Below are positions 21,759 through 33,669 of a stretch of 57,793 nucleotides of DNA, piece by piece. Within the stretch, counting starts at the first letter, position 1. Each line of letters begins with the position of its first letter. The translations under genes and the position numbers were made by a program. The notes under the pieces are model-generated. The model did no database searches, was not told where the DNA came from, and saw only the letters and a list, made by a program, of their open reading frames with translations. The DNA comes from Chromera velia (lineage: Eukaryota; Sar; Chromeraceae), in contig JAHBMJ010002271.1 of the NCBI GenBank assembly GCA_018398765.1, positions 42,134 to 99,926 on the forward strand, given 5' to 3'.

Positions 21759-22036
21759 CTAGCTTTCCCCCCACACTCCTTTGGTCCCCCGAATGCACAC
21801 GCTTGCCGCTTTTAGGTGGGCAATCTGCAATTGGGCTCGGATCCGGCCACATGTCTTACTCACATGTTGCCCCCATTTCTCACTCAATTGCTCGGCCAAC
21901 CTCTTTAAGAATATCCTTGCCTCCCCCTCCATCGTGCCGTCAACCGCACTCACGAGTGGAGTGAAGTCACACCCTCTGTCCGCGCTTGCCTGCCCATGTT
22001 TCCTCTTCTTTTCTTCTGCTGCTGCTTTGGGAGCTT
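21759..22036 (-). mobile_element. Remnant of a retrotransposon, C-terminal end of the reverse-transcriptase polyprotein
   Basis: One open frame ending at the TAG at 21759 reads [65 protein letters not shown] and GTK. From established knowledge, this resembles the last segment of many algal and animal retroelement polyproteins: a phrase of the type FxPLVFSxxGxMxxEA, then FLKRLA, then a WxRxxLxxALLRSxxxCxRG ending. No upstream polymerase motifs (such as YxDD) are seen nearby, so this is a 5'-truncated fossil. It was probably part of a longer element whose remainder is lost. Confidence 0.6.
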
Positions 22037-22578
22037 GATTCCAGGTAGTTAAATCAAAAGTAGAAATTTAAGATTCTAGGTATAAATTGAAATATGAAAA
22101 AGTGAAAACATGTATACGTAAACATATATATTATTCTAGATATTATTAAACTGTTGTCAAACTTACAGTCGTGAAATTCATTCAGATTCATGAGCAGAGC
22201 GAAAAGGCAGGGAAAGATAGACAAAAGGAGAGTGAGAACAATAATTGAAAACGTGTGTTATCGTTTGATTGAAGCCTTTTATAATGAGCTTTTTGGTCCT
22301 TTTTGGCAATGATGCCGGCCGGGACAATCATGGCGGGGATCAGTCTGATGCTCTCTGTATAGGTTGAGAAACCAACTCAATTTCTGCTCCTCTCTGTGGT
22401 GAGTGCGCATCCGCAACGCCCTTTTTTAGTTTTACTTCCGCTTCACACGTCTCACTGCTTCAACATGGTTTGATGACGGCTGGACCGCCGAGTGGTTTAC
22501 ATATCCTAATGAATGAACGTGATGAATGACTGCACATGCAGAACTTCGCTCTACACTTTCTTGAATAATGGACACACG
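22037..22578. other. Intergenic region without recognised gene
   Basis: AT-rich to about 22290, then mixed. It follows the stop codon of the CNNM-type gene, so it may hold that gene's 3' UTR and polyadenylation signal. Nothing specific is recognised. Confidence 0.5.
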
Positions 22579-23524
22579 TCATGCAAAAGTTGAAGATACT
22601 TCTCTGTCCCCCCAGGGTCCCTCTCGATCTCGAAAAAGTAAATCGTCATCGTCGTCCATACCGATGCTTAAGCTCGGTCCCCCCGACTGCCGCTCTTTCT
22701 CCTTTTCCCTGTCCCCCGCGTTCTCCTCCTCCTCATCTTCACTCATCTCTTCCACAGAGAGGCGAAGCACGCGACGCTCGTCGGCTTCCAGAACCTGCAT
22801 ACATGCATCATGGAGAACAAACAGAGTTTCGATCCTCGAATTAGGGCTCAGATCCATTCATGTGCATGATCCATTCATGTGCATGACTCGAAAGCACCAG
22901 CGCTGCTCTTGTTCCACAAAACGAAGGACTCGGCGCCCACACCTTTCGCGTTCTTGCAGTTGTGAGCACAAGCACAAAGGAAGAGGAAAGAACACGCGAA
23001 GACCGGATGTACACGTGTGCGTGCGTGAGTGAGAGAGAGAGAGAGACAACACGCAGTGACCATGAATGTACAGCGCAGACACACGAACTGACCTTGAGAA
23101 TATATTTGGACACAAGCAAGTAGTCCCCCTCTTTGGGTATCCTGCCTGCTTCGTCACACACCCATCCCTGCAATAAGAAGAGTCAGACAGAAGAAAAACG
23201 GAACCACACACGGAGGCACTATACACTGGCTTACTCAATTTGGCATCTTTACCAACAGGAGCACTGCTCGCACACAACGCACATACGCTTTCTGCTTTGC
23301 TTCCTGCCACTTGTTTGGGGAGGAAGGGAGAGAGGAAACGGGAGTGGCCAGAGAGAAGAAAAAGAAAAATCGATACCGAGTTCACGTTTCTTCGCTGACC
23401 CAGTTGGACTGGTGATTTTTGGGTCTTCTTTTCGTCTCTTCTCTCTGTATGCCATTTCTTCGCTTCTTTCCATTTTCTGCCCTGCCCTTTCACGAAAACC
23501 ACACACACAGACAGACAGACAGAC

Positions 23525-23563
<39 letters not shown>

Positions 23564-24829
23564 GACTAGCTCCCTCATTCTGCTTCTCTTTCTCTATCCC
23601 CTCCTCTCCCTCTTTCTCACACATACACAGAGGTCTGCAATCACACCGACGAAAGGACGGCACGACCGCTCGCTCGACCGACCGACCGAGAAGGATGCGA
23701 AGGAGGAGAACGTTTCCTCATCGATGCACAGACGGAGCCCGGAATCGATCTCCCTCAAGTCTGCAGCCCCGCTAATCAGGTAACGTTGCTGGTCGGCGTC
23801 CCACAGAATCATCGCGTCATCGTCCCTGCAAGCAGGCATCCACAGATATTCCATGGACAGACAGACATAGAAATAGATAGGCAAGCACGCTCAGCCAACC
23901 AATCAATCAGTGGGTGCATCGTAATAAAATGACAAACACAAAGAAAGACACGCATGAACGACCAAATTTACCAGACAAGTAAATGCAGACAACGTCGACA
24001 TGGAAGGAGAGAGGCCAAATCACTCGATCCACTTTGTGACAGGCTGATCGACAATCAAACAATCAACTAAACAAGCACACCGTATGCCCCCACACACACC
24101 CGTCCCCCTACTCACTTCAAGTCTTCCAGTTCATCCTCGTCGTAGATGTCCCCCACGACCTCCTCGATCAAGTCCTCCATCGTAATAATCCCTGCAGGAG
24201 CAGGCGAGTACTCAGGCAGGCAGGCAGGCAGGCAGGCATCGGGTCAATCAGGGCAGTCAGAATAGATCTAGAAAAGAAGTCAAAAACTAAATGCGCACAT
24301 ATAGATAGACAAATAGATACACACACACCTGTGCACGTCTTCGTATGCAGACGGCGAACTTGGAAAAGTGCGCAAAGAAGAATCCAAACATTCAACGTCT
24401 CCTCTCCTCTCCTGTACTTAGCATGAAAATTCAAAACCAAGCCTTCTCCGCCCTTCAAAGAAAACGTACGGAGTCACACACACTAGCTCACTCACAAGCG
24501 TCTACACGCACACAACCCCCCTGCCCCCCCTACCCCCCTACCCACCCGAGGTGCCCCCATGTTCGTCCACCACAACTCCCATATGGTGTCTCTTCTTCCT
24601 CATCTCCTGCAGCACGTCCCAGGCAGCCTGCATGGATGCATGGAGAGAAGAACAGAAGAAGAAAACAGAAGGGGAGAGTGAAGAAAAGAAGTCAGCAGAC
24701 CCGCATATGAAGAGAAGAGTTCAGCTGTTGGGAGACAGAGAACTGAAGATCACCAATGCTAGGACACTCACTCACTCCACCACGGAAATTGCAGACCGTG
24801 AAAGATCCGCAGACACACACACACACACA

Positions 24830-24860
<31 letters not shown>

Positions 24861-25036
24861 CAGGCATCTGAAGATGCGTCTGTGTGTTCATGCAGAAGAG
24901 AAATACGAAAAAAACAGGGGCGGAAAGAAGGAAAGAAAGAGAGCAGAGATGAAACAAACACCCACCGAAGCCTCATAGACAAAAAAGGGTTTGTCCCGTT
25001 CGGGTTCTAGAATTTCCTCCACTGCATGCACCCATT

Positions 25037-25084
<48 letters not shown>

Positions 25085-26890
25085 CTAAAGGGCCCCTCCC
25101 CCCTCAACATCAGCAAGTGAATTCAAACGTACGCGAGCGCATTTACGCGGGTTCACACACATGCAAGAACACGTATGCACGCTCACATGAATCTATCTAC
25201 ACCCTCCCGCGCACGCGGACACAATCAACACATATTAATACATGCATACGTACATTTTGGGTTGCACACACATGAGAGCCACCTCACGCTTAGGCGTGGC
25301 GTCTGCACGTGAATGCGTCTCTCTATCCGTCTGACTGCCTGCCTGCACCTACGAATATTTGATTTTTTGGTTTGTCAATGTAGTTTTGCAGTTTGCAATT
25401 TCCTCATGCATCGGGGGTTCAACAAAGAAGTCATCTTTCACCTCCGTGCCTGCCACTTATGCAACGAGGCGTGAGAGAAAAGAATCGGAAGATGCTCCGT
25501 TGACCTGCTACCGTGTCGGAAAATGAATGAATTCATGGAGGCATCTCCCTCACACAATTATGCGCATGATCATCAGACGGGACCTGCCTGTTGCGTTGAG
25601 GCTGTTGCCGGGAGCTGCAAGGTACTTGAGGACGTTTTTCAGTTTGGCGATTCCGATGATGCTGTAGGCAGAGACGGGAAGGGAGGACGAGAGAAAGGCA
25701 TGTGGAGGGGGGGGGGTGCAAAGAAAAGATGCATGGATGATCCTTCTTGTCTCGTCTCCACTGTCGAAGTTGCATTGGGACAATCACTCCCTGTCTGACA
25801 TACGAAGAAGTCGAAACTGAAGAAACGAGAAGAGAGAGGAAAGAAAAGGCGAAAACAAGGCAACCGGAATGCAAGAACGAAAATGGACACCAGAAGAAAA
25901 AGGAAAAGGCCAGACACTCTCTATATACAACCAAACATCCTTCAAGGCTAGACGGAACGGCATAATTTCTATTCCTGTTCAGACAGACGAATTGACTTCG
26001 AATTCAGACAGACAGACAGACAGACAGACAGACTGACTGACTGAATGCACTCACACACTCACTCACTTACTCACTTGTCAATGTCCCCTTGGAAGACGGG
26101 AATGCGGGCACACCTGCTGTCAATCGACTGCAAGCAAGCAACAAAGAGCAAGCACACGAAATTTAGGAAAGCAGGGGAAGCAGAGTCTCGAGAGGCAGGC
26201 AGAGGGCTATGCGCATTCGGATGGACAAGTCGATGATGTAGCATGCATGAGCAGAGAAAGAACCCACATAACGATGTGCAAAGGCACATGCAGATGTGCA
26301 GAATGGGAGACAGAGAGAGATTGGCCACCCGTCTCATCTTCTTGTCTCTGTCCTGTTTCACTGACTTACCACGCAAGAACAAACCCCAAGCCGGCAGACA
26401 AAGCATGCATTCCTCTGCCGTTCATTCATACCTTCATTCATTCATTCCTTCTCGCCCAGTCTCGAAGATTCATTTTCTCCCTCGTCTGGATCAGACGGGT
26501 CACACAGACAGACAGCCTGTTGATGGATGGATGGAGGGATGAAGAAAACCGAACAACCAACCAGCTGTAGAAGGTCCCCCAAAGACTCCGACTTATCAAT
26601 CGCCACAACGTCCACTCTCGGCCTCATGATCTGGTTACAGCTCATGTCTTCTAGCCGCAGCACGGACTGCATCATCTTGCCCTCCTCCTTCTGAATTCCC
26701 CCCGAACTTCGGGCCCCGAGAATCATCATCTTCAGCATCTCCTCCGACACGTCTTGGCCTTCATCCTCTGCAGTGACAGACAGCGGGGAGGAAGGAAGGG
26801 GAAGGACGGGAAACAGGAGTCTCTCCCCCCCTCTCTCTCTCTCACACACACTGCACTGAACAAGAAAGATGTCTCCACAAACAGCTGCAG

Positions 26891-26928
<38 letters not shown>

Positions 26929-29430
26929 AAATGTCGTAGACAAACACGCCGGCTCACTGACTGACCGACCTGAGATCTCCAGACCCACAAATTTCAACAG
27001 GAGGGTGGAGAGGGAGGTGAAGAGGAAGGAGACTGGCTTCAACATCGAGGAGGCGAAATTGATCGGCCTCACCATCAACCTGACCGAACAAACAAAAAGG
27101 GAAGGGAGAGAGGGAAGGGGTGAGGAATTGAGGGAAGGGAAGGAAGAAAAAAAGCTCGGTACATATGACACTTCTTCTGCAGTACCTCCATGCGTCCACA
27201 CAAATGTATGATTGGCTCAAACGTCCGTGCCAGTTTTTGGAAGGAAAAGAAAGATAAGGGGAAAACGAAGAAAGAAGAAAAAAAAAGTCAAACAGCAAGA
27301 GGCGACAGTACACTGCATCTTTCTACTGTCAAGCGCACTGAGCTCGGTATCTTACCAATACTTATTTTTCTTTCTACTTTGCCGCCTGACCTTGCACTGA
27401 GCTCGGGGTTCGACACTCCGATTGCCTTCGGTATCAATTCTGCGTGCAAACACGAACACGAACACACACACACGCTCACTCACTCACTCACTCACTGTCT
27501 CCCTCTCTCTCTCACACACACACACATCAACACACGGCGGGTGAGGGATGTGTGTGTATCCGAAAGAAAGAGAAAGAGAAACAGAAGGAAACGCGGCAGG
27601 GAGGGCTGAGGGTCGAGAAAGGGTCTCAAGAAAAATTCGAAGGTCGGGGAAGGTAGCAAATGCAGGAGAAAGAGGGCTTTTGGCGCAGATGACCCTTACA
27701 GAATACAGGAGCTGCTTTTTAGAATAAACGAAGCTGTCTCCCTCGAGTTCTCAAAAAAGCGAGCTCACAGGGGGAGAATGCTCTTTCAGTCTTCGGGGGG
27801 GCAGAAATGCGAAGCCGGGGGGGGAAAGGAAAGCGGAGTGTTGAAAATCTTCAGATGAGCTGAAGTTTGGGCTCATTTCTTGGAGGAAATGCGGGTTTGT
27901 GTTTGTGTTCAAACCAACCTGCGAAGAAGATGGTAAGGATTGTGAGCACAGTCGAAGAGTAAGCAGCCCCAGTCGACCCAAATAACTGGGACATCTGCGC
28001 GTGGGGGNNNNNNNNNNNGGGGGGGGGGGGGAGACGTGGATAGACATACATCTACGTGGGTGCATGAAAGAGGAGAGAGGGCAGATAAGGTAGGAACCTG
28101 GAAGGCATAAAGGAGAATACTGCCTCGCTTATTTCTGGAAGGACAAATGGATTTGTAGAGTATGCCAGCCCAGACTGAAAAGAAGAAAGGAATGCGGCAC
28201 TGAAGGAAAAAAACAAAAGACCCAGATAGATGGACAGATGGAAGCAGGCGGAAAGCTTGAGGGAGGGAGGGAGGAAGGGGGGGAGAGCGAACCCCCAAGA
28301 GAGAATAACATACCAGTCCCACAAACATGTTGGCCGAGAAGATAGTACACGCGGTGGTTGTCATCAGAATTGTGAACTGAAACCCCAAAATGTCCTCCAA
28401 CAGCCGTGCGAAGGGACTCGAAGGCCCCTCCTCCTCCGCGAACTGACGAAGCTGCACCCATCCACACAAACATCCAGCCATACAGCAATGTATCCATGCA
28501 TCCATCATACAGAAGACAGACACACCAAACCTTTTTTTGGTGTCGAAAGATGATTTTTGGACCATGCATCCATCCATACATCCAGCCAGCCATCCAATCA
28601 GCACGTGAATTTTCAACTTCTATGTTACCGTCAAGCAGCTTGCCATCTTCACGGAGAGGAAGTTTTTTGCAGAGAAAATTGAAGGCGACCCCCCCACTAT
28701 AAAGACAGACTGACAGATGGGCAGCAGGACAAGCACGTGGAAGAACAGAACGACCTCTCCAGAACACGACCGACACAGACTGTCAGTATGTCACCATGAA
28801 AGAGGAGCTTTGAAGTGGCGCAAAAAAGAATATGTACGTGACAGATGGAGAACAACAAAAGGGAAAGAACCACAGGCCGACCTTCCAGGGATACAGGTTG
28901 TCTATCGCCTTCTCTGCCGCATGGAACGCCGCGGTGATCCCGAACAGGCCGAGCCAAGATGCAAAGTTCCTCACTATCTCAGACCGAGACGCGGGCCCTG
29001 TGGGGACTGGCGCACTTCCCCCCACTGCCATCGCATGTGCAATTCTGGACGGCGATAGGCTCAGCCACAGGGCAGACAGACAGAGCACTACCAATCCAGC
29101 ACGCACGGTCCTGAGTGCTACCTTCTGCCCGCTCAGACTAAATCCACTCCGCTGTCTTCTGCTTGAGATAGGAGAAACCCCACTGCTCACCCGCACCCTC
29201 CCAGACGGAGTCCCGACCCCCGCCGCTGATATGGCAGAGGCACCGACCCGCCCCCCAACTCCCCTACCCCATCTTGTCTTTTGTCTCTTGGACGCAAGAG
29301 AGAGAGACCTTGGAGGCGGACTTTGCAGAAAGGCTGTCTTTGTCTTCTGCGCCCTCCCCTTAGACGCCAGTGCACTCGCTGTGCAGCGTGCAGACAGAGC
29401 TAAGAGGGAGAAGCAACAGAGACGGAGCAT
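22579..29430 (-). CDS. Plastid-targeted CNNM/CorC-type (DUF21-CBS) membrane transporter, 14 exons
   Basis: Exons (minus): 29430-28882, 28451-28314, 27994-27919, 27439-27391, 27079-26970, 26767-26562, 26127-26075, 25661-25588, 25021-24966, 24627-24546, 24191-24116, 23825-23687, 23167-23093, 22794-22579; 632 residues. The N-terminus is a bipartite leader: signal peptide MLRLCCFSLLALSARCTASA followed by an Arg/Ser-rich transit region, as in complex plastids. A membrane helix (AGLVVLCLSALWLSLSPS) precedes the DUF21 domain (ITAAFHAAEKAIDNLYPWKL, FQFTILMTTTACTIF, AYSSTVLTILTIFFAELIPK). Then come paired CBS domains (IMRPRVDVVAIDKSESLGDL; RCARIPVFQGDIDNIIGIA; HHMGVVVDEHGGTSGIITME) and the CorC-type C-terminal domain (GWVCDEAGRIPKEGDYLL). 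CBS pairs usually sense nucleotides. Plant plastid and bacterial relatives are linked to Mg2+ or Co2+ transport. Intron 8 appears to be GC-AG. Each exon joins in phase. Confidence 0.92.
25034..25085. repeat. AATC tandem repeat in a CNNM-type gene intron
   Basis: About twelve perfect copies of aatc lie just upstream (in the coding sense) of exon 9. Confidence 0.9.
28008..28018. other. Assembly gap in intron 2 of the CNNM-type gene
   Basis: Eleven N between poly-G runs, a few bases upstream of the exon 3 acceptor. The coding sequence is not affected. Confidence 0.95.
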
Positions 29431-30044
29431 GGCAGTCTCCCGGCTGGTTCACTCCAATGCGATGAAATTCTGATTGGTTGCCCCCCTTCGGCCAAATTTC
29501 ATACTTTGGCGCTGGTGCATCGTCTCTTGTGTCCGAATTCGTCAGACTCCAAGTCAAAGAGCTGCAGCAGACCAGCCTCGTCAGAGTAAGGAGAGCACTT
29601 CCTGGCAGTGAGCAGCTGCCGTCTCCAATTATGCAGCATGCATATAGCTTGCATCCTGCGTGCATGTCCGCGGGAGCGCGTGCGCGGTCGGAGCCCGCGG
29701 CCTCAAAGAATCTTCGGTCCACTGCATGCGCACCCTCATCGATTGACTTCCATATGTCACAACGATGTCACGGATCATCATCATCATTGCATGCATGCAG
29801 CTGTGCAAGGGCTGCAATTCACAAAGCCGAAAGAACCAGCCTTCAAGCAGTTACACTCAGGCAGTCGACAATCTTAGTAGGAAGTCATGTCCAGTGAAAC
29901 AAAACCTTGCTCTTGCGCCTGTCTTGCTACTATGAAGTAGTGACCCAGACTGACGCAGGCATTAATCCCACTGCGGGGACGCTCACGTCCTCCTTCCCAC
30001 TGTAGAACGAACCAGGGCAAAGAAAAGGGGTGCAAGAAAGGAGC
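29431..30044. promoter_or_regulatory. Divergent promoter region of the CNNM-type and globin-channel genes
   Basis: 614 bases separate the two ATGs. GCATGC palindromes occur at about 29636 and 29789 (the latter in ttgcatgcatgcag), and related strings at about 29655. In apicomplexans TGCATGCA is a known ApiAP2-factor site. A link here is inference, because the string is also common in introns of this window. Confidence 0.35.
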
Positions 30045-31147
30045 ATGAAGTCTCCGGTCGTTGTGCCTGACGATGCCTCCGTACAGCCTGAGGAGGCAGA
30101 GGTCTTCAAGCAGATGTCCTCTGACGGGTTACTGAGTGCATCTGCGTCAGAAATGGAACAAAGACTCTATGAAGAAACGTCAGTCAGTCACTCAGATAGT
30201 CAGCCATGAAGCTTGTCATACTCCCTCTTCAAATCAGGTGGTCTGGTTTCCCTGTCGCTCTCGTGCATGCGCAGCAGACAACACGTGTCCAAATCAGATA
30301 TATATATAGGTCAGACACTCGGAAAGTCAATTCATCAGACAAGCATGCATGCACGGAACTGGGCTTTCTCTTTTTTTTCGCAGTCTATAAGGACCTCAGT
30401 GACCCCGGTAGTGGTCCTCTTCCAGAAATCAAGCAACTCATCAGTGCACTCTACCAAGCCCTGCAGCCTCTCCACCCCCCGCATGCAGCTAGAGATCAGG
30501 TCGTTGGACCCCCTACGGCATTCACTTCTTTCCCCCACCTGTCCTGCATGCCCAGTCTGCCTTTCAAGAAGATCACAGGATCAACAGGGCATGCAGTCGA
30601 TGAGCAATGCTATGTCATGACACCTGAATTATATTCTGCATGTGTTTGAGTACCATCTATGTATATGTGTGCATGGATGTCTGCGTGCAGAAACGCGTTG
30701 TTGACATTTGAGCAGAAAGAGGAAATAGTTCGATCCGCCTGGACGACCCTGTCCAGCACCTACCAGCTCCAGGAGATCGGGAGGGTCCTCTACGAGACCA
30801 TATGCGAAGAGGCCCCAGGACTTTCCTCGAGATACACAAAGCCAGGAGAGGTCATGGCATTGAGGGTCGGTCGGTCGAACAAGGCCAGATGCATGCATTT
30901 ACTTTCATGCAGAATTCTTTTGCATTCAGAGAAGAAGTAAATGCATGAAGCCAGGAGAGGTCATGGCATTGAGGGTCGGTCGGACAGAAACAGATGCTGA
31001 AGTTGTCTCTGTAGATGTGAAACTACGAGAACAATCCAATGAGGTGCAGAGTCCAGCATCATTGCCATTAGAGTGTGCAAGATGGAGAAAAACATACGTG
31101 CAGATACATAACTGAATACACAGGCAAACCTATTGCACACATTCCCG

Positions 31148-31215
<68 letters not shown>

Positions 31216-31225
31216 GTGTGCGTGT

Positions 31226-31266
<41 letters not shown>

Positions 31267-31289
31267 GTGTGTGTGTGTATGTATGTGTG

Positions 31290-31388
<99 letters not shown>

Positions 31389-32924
31389 AGTTTGGAGAGA
31401 TGCTGGCGACTTTGATCCATCTGTTCCTGGACTTCCCCAACGACCTCCAACAGAAGATGGAAGAGTTGGCCATTCGACACGTGAACTACAACGTCGACCT
31501 GGAATACCTCCCCGTGTTTGAGATCTCTATCCTGAGGACAGTGCAGGAACTCTACTGCGAAGGGGAATTTGATGTAGAAGTTGCAACATCCTTCAAGTGG
31601 ATGTGGAAGGAGGTGATTTGACGTCTTTTCCTTTTTCTTTTCGGGCCGCGGGTTTCTCTGTTTTTCTTAATTGTCCTTTTGTCCCTCTGCTTCTTTTTGT
31701 CTGTGCGTTTGACTGCCTCCATGTCATTTGAAGCCTTCCCCGATAATTCTCCCCATTGATGCCTGCGTGCCTGCAGGCAAGTGTCGCCTTCAAAAGCACC
31801 TTCAAGGAGTGCAGGAGGCGAGTCCTGGCTGTGCAGTCGTCGTGGAAGGACATATGCCATGACTTTACTCCGGTCGGTCAGTTATTGCGTGATACATTAC
31901 AAAGCAAAAAACATCGGGCCGGCAGTTGGGACTTGAATGGAGATCCATGGCGAGTGTGCATGTCGAGAGTTTCCGTGCCTCCCTTTTGTTTTCCTAGGCA
32001 ACCGTTTTTGGAAAGGTGGAAACGTTCACTAGATAATTTTCTTCGTTCAGCCTGTCTTGGAGAGAATGATGCAGCACATCTTGGCAGAAATTCCTTTTTG
32101 TTTGCGGTCGTGTGGCAACAAATCTCTAGCGTGGTACCGATGTGACTTTGTAAAAAAACAAATTTCTTTCTTTCTGCAGGAGGACGTCACGATAGCGGTA
32201 CTTCAGGGGATCATGAAGAGAGTCCCGAACACAACAAAGAAGTACAAACTTCCTCGGATGTCGGCGTCAGGCGGGAAGCGATGGGCTGGGGGGAAGAGTA
32301 AAGCACATCTGATGAGTCCGAGGATGTCTGTCGGGGGAATGGCAGACAGTCCAAATCAAAGCAAGGCGGGGGGGGCTTTTTTCATTGCCGACGGGGAGGA
32401 TGAGGATCGCCAAATGCAGGTGCCGGACTCTGGGGATTTTTGTGAACTTCCAAAGACAAGCACTCGAAAGTTTGCAGAAGCGAGTGCGAGCGTCATCATG
32501 TCTCCGATTAAACGTGCTCATCAGATGTGGAGTAAGGGGGGGAATGTGAAGGGCATCAACTTAAATGCTGTACAGGAAGCTCAGGGGGATGACCGAAGGG
32601 GATCCATGGGGAGTCTGGACTCGGAGACGGCACGTCATCTTGAGAACGTGGCAAAAGAGAGGTCTCAAAGCAAGAGGAGGGGGTCTGCAGCCAACGCAGT
32701 GACTACAGGAGACGCCAACGAGAAAGGAAGCAAGGCAGGTGCGTGAAAGCAGAGAAGACGAAGATGGGTGTGTGTGCCTGTTTTTTGTTTGGTTCTGTTT
32801 TGCCCTGTGCTTCATCTGTGCGCTTCGCTTTCGTTTCAAGTCCTTCGAGTGTGTATGGAAAGCAAGAAAAGGACGCAAGCCTCACTCGCTCTCTCTCTCT
32901 CTCTCTCTCTCTCATACACACACG

Positions 32925-32959
<35 letters not shown>

Positions 32960-32960
32960 C

Positions 32961-33018
<58 letters not shown>

Positions 33019-33635
33019 TGACTGAATGAATGAATGAATGAATGAATGAATGAATGAGTGAATGAATGAATGAATGAATGAATGAATGAATGACGCCATT
33101 TCACCCACTTTTTTCCTCTCTTTCTACCCTCCAAGTTGTTTTCTTCCTTCCTTGTCTGCCTCCTTTCTCCTTCATCAGGGCAAACCGAACTTCCTCGAAT
33201 TGGCGGCTTCATCGGCGACATCGTCACCAACCTGACCGCAACCAGAAAGGCAAAGGTGAGAGAGATCAACCTCCTTTAATCATCTCGAAGACACACATGT
33301 TTATAAATGATGGCGACTATCGGACCTTCCTGCGTGTTAGTCCACTCTCTGTTCCTTACTGCCAGTTTGCTTGCCGGTCTGCCACTTGCTATTTTGACCC
33401 AAGACAAGTCTCATAGAAAAGAAGAACATATGAACTGATTCAATGCTTTGAGCATTTACTCATGTCTGCTGTTTACATGCATAATTGAACTCCTCATGAC
33501 CACTGCAGGCTCTGCGCAGTGAATTGATCTTCCTGATTCTTGAGCTCGGTCTTTCCCTCGAAGATTCATCTGAAGTCATTGAGGCGATTAGAGCGGCACT
33601 CTGGTCTGTCTGTCTGTCTCTCTGTCTGTCTGTCT

Positions 33636-33669
<34 letters not shown>

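Noticed and set aside
27187-27230. Possible extra CNNM exon encoding TFEPIIHLCGRME
   Set aside because: There is no AG acceptor before it, and exons 4 and 5 already join in phase to give the family's expected sequence.
28620-28690. Possible small exon between CNNM exons 1 and 2
   Set aside because: Exon 1 joins exon 2 directly as YPWKLRQFAEEEG, matching the family without an insert.
32111-32178. Intron inside exon 6 of the globin-channel gene, ending tttctgcag
   Set aside because: The acceptor looks good, but the only in-phase donor would make a 30-base intron. The frame is open throughout, so it was left as coding with doubt noted.
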